A stretch of DNA of 5,728 nt from CAKOSP01 sp964404455 (GTDB taxonomy: Bacteria; Bacillota_I; Bacilli_A; RF39; UBA660), in NCBI GenBank assembly GCA_964404455.1, contig CAYOJY010000054.1, positions 1-5,728 on the forward strand, given 5' to 3'. Below are positions 1-5,345 of the stretch, piece by piece. Position 1 is the first letter of the stretch. Each line of letters begins with the position of its first letter. The position numbers and the translations under genes are program-made. The notes beneath the pieces were generated by a model. The model did no database searches, was not told the DNA's origin, and saw nothing but the letters and a program-made list of their open reading frames with translations.

Positions 1-382
1 TATTAACATAATAAACTTTTTGATCATTATCATTAGCGGATTTTAATAATGTTTCAATCATACTCCTACACCAAGGACATTCACTAAAGCCAAAATAAAT
101 TAAAGCTTTTTCATTTTTCATTATTTCAACAATTTCAGCATCACTTTTATAATAAATATTACTATCAACATCAACAAGAATTGCCGGATATTTTTTATTT
201 ACTTTTTCATATAATACTTCATTTAATTTTTCATATTCACTTTTAAATTTTAAAGTATCGTTTTTTATTACTGTTTTTTCATCTTCTTTTTTTTCATTAA
301 AAACAACCCAAGTGCATATTCCCGCAACTAATAAAGCACAAAATATAGTAATACCACAAAATATTTTATTCTTTTTTTCCAT
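1..382 (-). CDS. Membrane-anchored thioredoxin-like protein, N-terminal part (runs off the window)
   Basis: The reading frame starts at ATG 382-380 and stays open for 127 codons to the left edge, so the C-terminus is missing. Residues 1-6 are charged (MEKKNK) and residues 7-28 are a hydrophobic stretch, giving a signal anchor or uncleaved signal. Cysteines 9, 15 and 23 lie in it, but none is preceded by Gly, Ala or Ser, so a lipoprotein site is unlikely. A lysine- and glutamate-rich linker (about 29-65) leads to a probable thioredoxin fold: a beta strand (LIYFGFS, 94-100) followed by CPWC at 102-105 at the start of a helix. This is the usual layout of a redox-active CxxC, and the domain should sit outside the membrane. 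Family knowledge suggests a thiol-disulfide oxidoreductase or a bacteriocin-accessory-like protein. The specific substrate is unknown. A weak purine-rich ribosome site (AGGGAAGTGG) precedes the start. The gene is divergent from the tRNA gene and has its own promoter. Confidence 0.75.
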   Translation of the reverse strand, partial: MEKKNKIFCGITIFCALLVAGICTWVVFNEKKEDEKTVIKNDTLKFKSEYEKLNEVLYEKVNKKYPAILVDVDSNIYYKSDAEIVEIMKNEKALIYFGFSECPWCRSMIETLLKSANDNDQKVYYVN

Positions 383-406
383 TTTCAAACCACTTCCCTA
401 GGTGAA

Positions 407-435
407 ATTATAGCATAATATTTTTGCTAGGACAA
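407..435 (-). promoter_or_regulatory. Sigma-A-type promoter of the thioredoxin-like gene
   Basis: Read on the minus strand, TTGTCC (435-430) is followed by exactly 17 bases and then TATAAT (412-407). The bases TGC precede the -10, making it an extended -10. Transcription would start near 400, leaving a leader of about 18 nt before the ATG at 382. The match is strong and the position is right. Promoter activity is inferred. Confidence 0.75.
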
Positions 436-437
436 TA

Positions 438-466
438 TTGCATTTTATTTTTCTTTTTGTTATAAT
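438..466 (+). promoter_or_regulatory. Sigma-A-type promoter of the tRNA-Met gene
   Basis: TTGCAT (438-443), a 17-base spacer and TATAAT (461-466) form a near-consensus promoter, with TGT just before the -10 (extended -10). The expected start is near 473, about 10 nt before the first base of the tRNA. Its -35 box is only two bases from the -35 box of the divergent promoter, so two polymerases could hardly occupy both at once. Confidence 0.8.
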
Positions 467-482
467 CAAATTGTTCATAAAT

Positions 483-559
483 GGCGATGTAGCTCAGTTG
501 GCTAGAGCACCCGGTTCATACCCGGTAGGTCGGGGGTTCGAATCCCTCCGTCGCTACCA
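483..559 (+). tRNA. tRNA-Met (anticodon CAU), elongator type, CCA encoded
   Basis: This is a complete 77-nt cloverleaf. The acceptor stem is GGCGATG (483-489) with CGTCGCT (549-555), including G1-U72 and U6-G67 wobbles. The D stem is GCTC/GAGC (492-495 with 505-508). The anticodon loop TTCATAC (515-521) has CAT at 517-519. The T arm is GGGGG/CCCTC around TTCGAAT, followed by A73 and a genomic CCA (557-559). The first anticodon-stem pair, C510 with T526, does not pair; the other four do. The initiator tRNA is excluded because there is no mismatched C1-A72 end and no run of three G-C pairs at the base of the anticodon stem. A lysidine-modified tRNA-Ile(CAU) is less likely, because the sequence closely follows the Bacillus elongator tRNA-Met pattern as I remember it. 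Confidence 0.95.
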
Positions 560-570
560 AATTAAAAGAC

Positions 571-707
571 GTTCCAAATTTTTGGAATTTATATAAATTA
601 GACTAGGAGAATTATCTATGAAAAATATTAAAAGTCTTAAAAAGAGATAATTCCCGATTTGAAAAGAAAAAATAATTAAGAAAAAAGTAGAAACAAAAGT
701 TTGGAAC
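571..707 (+). ncRNA. Candidate structured RNA segment downstream of tRNA-Met
   Basis: The segment is bounded by a long-range helix: 571-584 (GTTCCAAATTTTTG) pairs with 694-707 (CAAAAGTTTGGAAC), 14 consecutive pairs with a single G-U. Inside it, 609-617 (GAATTATCT) pairs perfectly with 645-653 (AGATAATTC), and 586-599 is a small self-complementary AT hairpin. The region 656-693 is purine-rich and looks single-stranded. No terminator separates it from the tRNA, and a good one follows at 741-766, so it could be the processed 3' part of the tRNA transcript. I do not recognise a known RNA family: it lacks the hallmarks of tmRNA, SRP RNA, RNase P and T-box that I looked for. It could also be a decayed repeat. 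The pairing is seen directly; the RNA role is inference. Confidence 0.35.
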
Positions 708-740
708 TCCACTTATTTCCATGCCAAGAAAAATCAAGGG

Positions 741-766
741 TTTTCGCTAATTGCGAGAATTTTTTT
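741..766 (+). terminator. Rho-independent terminator of the tRNA-Met transcript
   Basis: TTTTCGC (741-747) pairs with GCGAGAA (753-759) through seven pairs, one of them T-G, around a five-base loop TAATT. Seven T residues follow at 760-766. The tract is on the plus strand only, so it fits the transcript that starts before the tRNA and would give it a 3' trailer of about 200 nt. Confidence 0.7.
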
Positions 767-901
767 AATAAAAAACATTCTGAATTATGAGTTCTCTAAC
801 ATTAAGTGAAGAATTTTTTTGTGCCTTATTCTACATTAAGACCTTGTAAAATAATTTAATTTCTTAAATGGTATTAATTAATAATATATATCATAAATAA
901 T
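767..901. other. AT-rich spacer without a recognisable gene
   Basis: No reading frame with a ribosome site and no convincing RNA structure was found on either strand. The only regularities are an 8-base direct repeat, ACATTAAG at 799-806 and 833-840, and the short palindrome TATTAATTAATA at 872-883. Both are unremarkable at this base composition. The stretch separates the tRNA terminator from the terminator of the pcrA-ligA unit. Confidence 0.6.
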
Positions 902-931
902 AAAGCACCATATTTTCATCGTGCTTTTTTT
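902..931 (-). terminator. Terminator after ligA, probably bidirectional
   Basis: AAAGCAC (902-908) and GTGCTTT (921-927) form a seven-pair stem around a 12-base loop, 10 bases beyond the ligA stop codon. In the ligA direction the stem ends in TTT and continues ATTATTTAT, a modest T-rich tail. In the plus direction it runs straight into T925-931, which is stronger. It sits between two converging transcripts, so it likely stops ligA and also catches read-through from the tRNA side. Confidence 0.7.
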
Positions 932-940
932 AATGAGATC

Positions 941-2938
941 CTAATTATTTTGTAACTCTTCTATTAAATTAATAATTTCTTTTTCATTTATTATTTTTAT
1001 ATTTAAACTTAATGCTTTATCATATTTACTTCCCGGCTCTTTTCCTAAAATTAAATAATCAATATTTTTACTTACAGTATCAATTACTTGACCATTATAA
1101 CTTTCTATAAATTTTTTAATATTATCTCGTGAATATCCTTCAATAGATCCTGTTATAACAAATTTTTTATTAGTTATCATTTCATGATATTTTTTACTCT
1201 TACCTAAATAAACCATATTAATTCCCATGTTTTTTAAATTTTTAATTAATTCTTGTTTTTGATTAAAATAATTTATCACGTTTTGAGAAAGAATTTCTCC
1301 AAAATCAGGAATATTGTTTAAATTTTCAAATTCAGCTTTCATTAACGAGTCTATGGAACCAAAATGTTGAGCCAAAACATTAGCTTTTTTCTTACCAATT
1401 CCTGGAATTCCTAAAGCTATCAACAATCTTTCTAAACTATTATTTTTAGATTTAGTAATATTATCTAAAATTTTAGAAATGCTTTTTTCTCCATAACCAT
1501 CAACTTCTTTAATTGTTTCTTTATGTTGTTGCAAATTATAAAAATCTTCAATTTTAGTTAAAAATCCTAAATTATAAAATTCCTCAATTACTTCAATACC
1601 CATACCTTCTATATTCATTGCATCTTTTGAAGCATAATGAATTAAACCTTCAATACTTCGGGCGGGACATTCATTATTTGGACAAAAATGGTCAACTTTT
1701 TCCGGAAATTTAATTAATTTTTCCAAGCATATGGGACAATTTTCAATCATTGTAAAATCTTTTTCTAAGCCGGTTCTCCGCTCTTTTTTAGCCTCAATTA
1801 CCTCAGGTATTACATCGCCAGCTTTACGAATAGAAACAATATCCCCTATTTTTAAATCTTTTTCAATAATATAATCTTCATTATGTAAAGTTGCTCTTTT
1901 TACGGTAGATCCCATTATTAAAGTTGGGGATAAAACTGCATTAGGTGTAATAACACCGGTTCTGCCAACCGTAAAAATTATATCTTCTAATTTAGTTAAT
2001 ACTTCTTTGGCTGGGAACTTATAGGCAATTGCCCAGCGTGGGTGTCTTGATGTAAATCCTAATTTGTCTTGATTTTCTAAATCATTTAATTTTATAACAA
2101 TACCATCTATTTCATAAGGTAAATTATCTCTTAATTGGGCTATATTGTGGATATATTCAATTACTTCATCAATATTTTTAGCAATTTTATTTTCTAAGTT
2201 GATTTTAAAACCTAAGGAAAGCATTAAATCAAGAGCTTCATTATGTTTAGTTAAATTATAATCTTTAGGATTAGGTAAATGATATATAAAATTATCCAGG
2301 TTTCTTTTAGCGGTAATTTTCGAATCAAGTTGTCTAACACTTCCCGCTGCAGCGTTTCGAACATTTTGTAATAAAGCTTCCCCTCTTTTACTTCTACTTT
2401 CATTTATTTTTTCTAAAGTTTTTTTATTCATATATATTTCGCCGCGAACTTCAATATTAATGTCTTTTTTTAATTTTAAAGGAATATTGCGAATAGTTTT
2501 AACATTTTCGGTAATATTTTCGCCTTCGATTCCATTTCCCCGGGTTGCGGCCGTTATTAAATTTCCATTTTCATAATGAAGGGATACACTTAATCCATCA
2601 ATCTTTAATTCACAAACATACTCTGGATTTGGAACGACTTTTTTAATTTTTTCATCAAAACTTATTAACTCTTCTTCATTAAATGCATCTGGCAATGATA
2701 ACATTGGAATCAAATGAGTTACTTTTTCAAATTTTTCTAATTTATCTGAACCAACTCTTTGGGTTGGAGAATTAGGATTAATCAATTCAGGATATTTTTT
2801 TTCTAACTGAATTAAATTACGCATTAAATCATCATATTCCTGATCCGTGATTGTCGGATTATCATAAATATAATAATTAATATTGGCTTCATTTATTTTT
2901 TGTGTTAATTCAAGCATAGCTTGTTGGATATTTTCCAT
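941..2938 (-). CDS. ligA: NAD+-dependent DNA ligase LigA
   Basis: LigA seals nicks in duplex DNA during replication and repair, using NAD+ to adenylate itself; it is essential in most bacteria. The 665-residue protein is full length for the family. The NAD-binding Ia domain shows Y22, D32, Y35 and D36. The adenylation domain carries the nucleophile Lys112 in LKIDG, then TRGNG (132-136), VRGE (164-167), EIDG (276-279) and YKFPA (306-310). The OB fold holds VGRTGVITP and KAGDVIPEV. A four-cysteine zinc finger uses C401, C404, C419 and C424. Helix-hairpin-helix repeats follow, including ALGIPGIGKKKA (about 508-519). A BRCT domain spans about 590-660, with VSKNIDYLI. The start is fixed by GGGGAGG at 2949-2943, four bases before the ATG; an ATG overlapping this site is out of frame. 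It lies 27 bp after pcrA and is probably co-transcribed with it. No key residue is missing. Confidence 0.98.
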   Translation of the reverse strand: MENIQQAMLELTQKINEANINYYIYDNPTITDQEYDDLMRNLIQLEKKYPELINPNSPTQRVGSDKLEKFEKVTHLIPMLSLPDAFNEEELISFDEKIKKVVPNPEYVCELKIDGLSVSLHYENGNLITAATRGNGIEGENITENVKTIRNIPLKLKKDINIEVRGEIYMNKKTLEKINESRSKRGEALLQNVRNAAAGSVRQLDSKITAKRNLDNFIYHLPNPKDYNLTKHNEALDLMLSLGFKINLENKIAKNIDEVIEYIHNIAQLRDNLPYEIDGIVIKLNDLENQDKLGFTSRHPRWAIAYKFPAKEVLTKLEDIIFTVGRTGVITPNAVLSPTLIMGSTVKRATLHNEDYIIEKDLKIGDIVSIRKAGDVIPEVIEAKKERRTGLEKDFTMIENCPICLEKLIKFPEKVDHFCPNNECPARSIEGLIHYASKDAMNIEGMGIEVIEEFYNLGFLTKIEDFYNLQQHKETIKEVDGYGEKSISKILDNITKSKNNSLERLLIALGIPGIGKKKANVLAQHFGSIDSLMKAEFENLNNIPDFGEILSQNVINYFNQKQELIKNLKNMGINMVYLGKSKKYHEMITNKKFVITGSIEGYSRDNIKKFIESYNGQVIDTVSKNIDYLILGKEPGSKYDKALSLNIKIINEKEIINLIEELQNN

Positions 2939-2965
2939 ACATCCTCCCCATTTTTGTCATTAAAT

Positions 2966-5047
2966 TTACTTTTTTTTCATTCCTTTGTAATTTTTTAAGA
3001 CTTTTTTAATTCCATACCTTTTATCAAAAGCCACTGTTACAAAACGTTCATCAAAAGCTGTGACAATACCTTTTCCAAAAGTTATATGCACAACCAAGTC
3101 TCCATTTTTATATTCAGTATTATTATCTCCATATAATAGATTTTTATTAATTGTTAAATCTAATCTTTTTTCTTCTTCTTTTTCTAAAAGTGCTTCATTT
3201 ATTTCATCAATAAACCTACTAGGTAAATTAAGGTTCATTTTCCCATACAACATTCTTCTTTCGGCATTACTAATATAAAGTTTTTCTTTAGCTCGAGTAA
3301 TTGCTACATAGCAAAGTCTCCGTTCTTCTTCAATTCCTTCTTTTTCAAAACTGGCATTTACATGAGGAAATATTCCTTCTTCCATTCCAATTATAAATAC
3401 AGCTCTAAATTCTAAACCTTTAGCAGAGTGAATAGTCATTAACGTTACCACATCATCATATTCTTGATGTTCAGTCATATCAGCGACTAATGATATATCT
3501 TCTAAAAAGTCTTCTAAATTAACTGTTCCGGTTTCGTTTTGATAATGTTCGGTAATGCTTTTAAATTCCATTAAATTTTCAATTCTTAAATCGGCTTCTA
3601 AACTTTTTTCTTTTTCTAATTCTTCTAGAATACCCGATTTCAAAAGAACATAATCAATTAATTCAGTTAAAGATAATTCTTCTTTTTTAGCAATTAAATC
3701 TAACATTACTTCTTTAAATTTTAATTCTTTTTTCGAATCTATAGCCTCAAACATGGAAATATTCTCATTCTGAGCTTTATTACGAATATTATTAATAGTT
3801 GTTTCGCCAATTCCTTTTTTAGGAACATTAATTATTCTTTCTAAAGCGACATTATCATTTTGATTGGATATTAATTTTAAATATCCTAATAAATCTTTAA
3901 TTTCTTTTCTTTTATAAAAGAAGAAACTACCAACAACTTTATAAGGAATATTATTTTTCATCATGCCTTCTTCAATTAACCTGGATTGGGCATTAGTTCG
4001 ATAAAAAACGGCAATATCTTTTTTCTGATATCCAGCTGATAATAGATTTGTTATTTCCGCACAAACAGTATTTATTTCATTTCGATCATTAAAACTTCGA
4101 TTATATTTTATTTTAACCCCAGTACCTAATTCACTGAATAATTCAACCTCTTTTTTCTCAGGATTATTTTTAATAACATCATTAGCTGCGGATAAAATAT
4201 TAGTCGTACTTCGATAATTTTGACTTAAAGTAATTACCTTAGTATTTTTAAAATCTCTTTCAAATTTTAAAATGTTTTTATAATTAGCGCCTCGAAAACT
4301 ATAAATGCTTTGATTCATATCTCCTACAACAAATATATTTTGATATTTTTGGGAAAGCATTCGCACTAATTTATATTGTACTTCATTCGTATCCTGATAC
4401 TCATCTACCAATATGTATTGGAATTTATCTTGATATTTTTCTAAAATATCCGGATTATTTAAAAGCAATTGAACTGGTTTTTTTAATAAATCATCAAAAT
4501 CTATCGAATTATTTCGCGATAAGATATTTTCATAGCGATTATAAATTTCGATTACTTTTTTATCAATATAAGAAGTGAAAAATTTTTCTATTTCATTTTT
4601 TGAAAGCATTTCATTTTTAATAAAACTAATTTTTGTTCGAATATAAGTAGGACTTATTTCTTTGATATCAATAGCTAAATCTTTCATTATTTTTTTGATG
4701 ATACTTAAAACATCATCAGCATCAATGATTGTAAAATTTTTAAGTAGCTCCATCTTATCATAATTTTCGCGAATAAATTTAACACCCAAGGAATGAAAAG
4801 TTCCCACAAATGCATAATTATTTGGGACTATTCCCGCTAAGCGATAACGCATCTCCTTAGCTGCCTTATTTGTAAATGTAATGGCTAAAATATTACCAGA
4901 ATATATCCCACTTTCTATTAAATATGCTATTTTAGTAGTTAATACTTTTGTTTTTCCTGAACCTGCTCCCGCAACTACTAAACATGGTCCTTCTTTATGT
5001 AAAACAGCTTCTTTTTGATTCTTATTTAATGACTCCAAATATTTCAT
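2966..5047 (-). CDS. pcrA: UvrD/PcrA-type ATP-dependent DNA helicase
   Basis: This is a superfamily 1A 3'-5' helicase in the cytoplasm, acting in repair, in removal of RecA filaments and at replication-transcription conflicts. All expected motifs are present in order: Q motif (LNKNQKEAV, Q11), Walker A AGAGSGKT (26-33), Ia ITFTNKAAKEM, Ib GTFHSLG, DEYQDT (215-220, Walker B), GDMNQSIYSFRGA (242-254), LSQNYRST (274-281), VTLMTIHSAKGLEF (534-547) and RRLCYVAITRAKEKL (576-590). The C-terminus (about 645-690, NGDLVVHITFGKGIV) matches the Tudor-like RNA-polymerase-binding tail typical of PcrA. At 693 residues it is slightly short for PcrA but intact. The third motif reads GDMNQ where GDxDQ is usual, and the stacking Trp is Phe251; both keep Q246 and an aromatic residue, so activity is expected. 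GGAGGA lies three bases before the ATG, a slightly short spacing. It is the first gene of the pcrA-ligA unit. Confidence 0.97.
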   Translation of the reverse strand: MKYLESLNKNQKEAVLHKEGPCLVVAGAGSGKTKVLTTKIAYLIESGIYSGNILAITFTNKAAKEMRYRLAGIVPNNYAFVGTFHSLGVKFIRENYDKMELLKNFTIIDADDVLSIIKKIMKDLAIDIKEISPTYIRTKISFIKNEMLSKNEIEKFFTSYIDKKVIEIYNRYENILSRNNSIDFDDLLKKPVQLLLNNPDILEKYQDKFQYILVDEYQDTNEVQYKLVRMLSQKYQNIFVVGDMNQSIYSFRGANYKNILKFERDFKNTKVITLSQNYRSTTNILSAANDVIKNNPEKKEVELFSELGTGVKIKYNRSFNDRNEINTVCAEITNLLSAGYQKKDIAVFYRTNAQSRLIEEGMMKNNIPYKVVGSFFFYKRKEIKDLLGYLKLISNQNDNVALERIINVPKKGIGETTINNIRNKAQNENISMFEAIDSKKELKFKEVMLDLIAKKEELSLTELIDYVLLKSGILEELEKEKSLEADLRIENLMEFKSITEHYQNETGTVNLEDFLEDISLVADMTEHQEYDDVVTLMTIHSAKGLEFRAVFIIGMEEGIFPHVNASFEKEGIEEERRLCYVAITRAKEKLYISNAERRMLYGKMNLNLPSRFIDEINEALLEKEEEKRLDLTINKNLLYGDNNTEYKNGDLVVHITFGKGIVTAFDERFVTVAFDKRYGIKKVLKNYKGMKKK

Positions 5048-5072
5048 AAGTCCTCCATCTTCCCTATATATA

Positions 5073-5081
5073 ATTATATCA
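5073..5081 (-). promoter_or_regulatory. Extended -10 promoter of the pcrA-ligA operon
   Basis: On the minus strand TGATATAAT (5081-5073) is a perfect TGnTATAAT extended -10, so transcription would start near 5066, about 19 nt before the pcrA ATG. No -35 box stands at the normal distance: TTGACT at 5106-5101 is 22 bases upstream, too far for a good pair. A second TATAAT overlaps the end of that TTGACT (5101-5096) and might give a minor upstream start. Confidence 0.6.
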
Positions 5082-5146
5082 AACTTCTAGGTTTTATTAT
5101 AGTCAAAAATTAGTATTAATAGTTAATCACATAAATAACCATAATA

Positions 5147-5181
5147 AAATCATCATAACCTTATATTGGATATGATGATTT
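5147..5181. terminator. Strong 11-bp hairpin between the surface-protein gene and pcrA
   Basis: Positions 5147-5157 (AAATCATCATA) pair perfectly with 5171-5181 around a 13-base loop. T-rich sequence follows on both strands: TATTTTT on plus, and TTTTATTATGG on minus. It lies about 165 bases beyond the stop of the surface-protein gene and just upstream of the pcrA promoter. It may stop read-through into pcrA. An operator or other protein-binding role is also possible. Confidence 0.45.
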
Positions 5182-5310
5182 ATTTTTCAATCTTAATTTT
5201 TATAAATATTAATTTAGCATATCTCAGTTCTGGACACTTTTTTAAAATTTATCTTTTATCACTGCACAAACTTTTTCGCTTTTTTATTCCCATTTTTTTT
5301 AAGTTATTTC

Positions 5311-5333
5311 AAAACTGTCCGTTATTCAGTTTT
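5311..5333 (-). terminator. Hairpin just downstream of the surface-protein gene
   Basis: AAAACTG (5311-5317) and CAGTTTT (5327-5333) form a perfect seven-pair stem with a nine-base loop, starting 13 bases after the stop codon at 5346. The placement suits a terminator of the minus-strand gene. The tail on that strand (TTTTGAAATAACTT) is short, and the plus-strand tail is the better one. The position supports the call more than the tail does. Confidence 0.45.
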
Positions 5334-5345
5334 TTCTTCGGCATA

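Noticed and set aside
483..559. Initiator tRNA-fMet or tRNA-Ile(CAU)
   Set aside because: It lacks the initiator hallmarks (mismatched first acceptor pair, three G-C pairs below the anticodon loop), and its body follows the elongator tRNA-Met pattern.
721..750. Nine-codon frame MPRKIKGFR ending in the terminator loop
   Set aside because: Its first residues faintly recall the start of IS200/RAYT-type transposases, and its stop lies in the terminator loop as in an attenuator leader. There is no ribosome site at a proper distance, no further coding similarity downstream, and no amino-acid run to sense.
3060..3278. Plus-strand frame of 72 codons
   Set aside because: It lies entirely antisense to the conserved C-terminal part of pcrA and has no features of its own.
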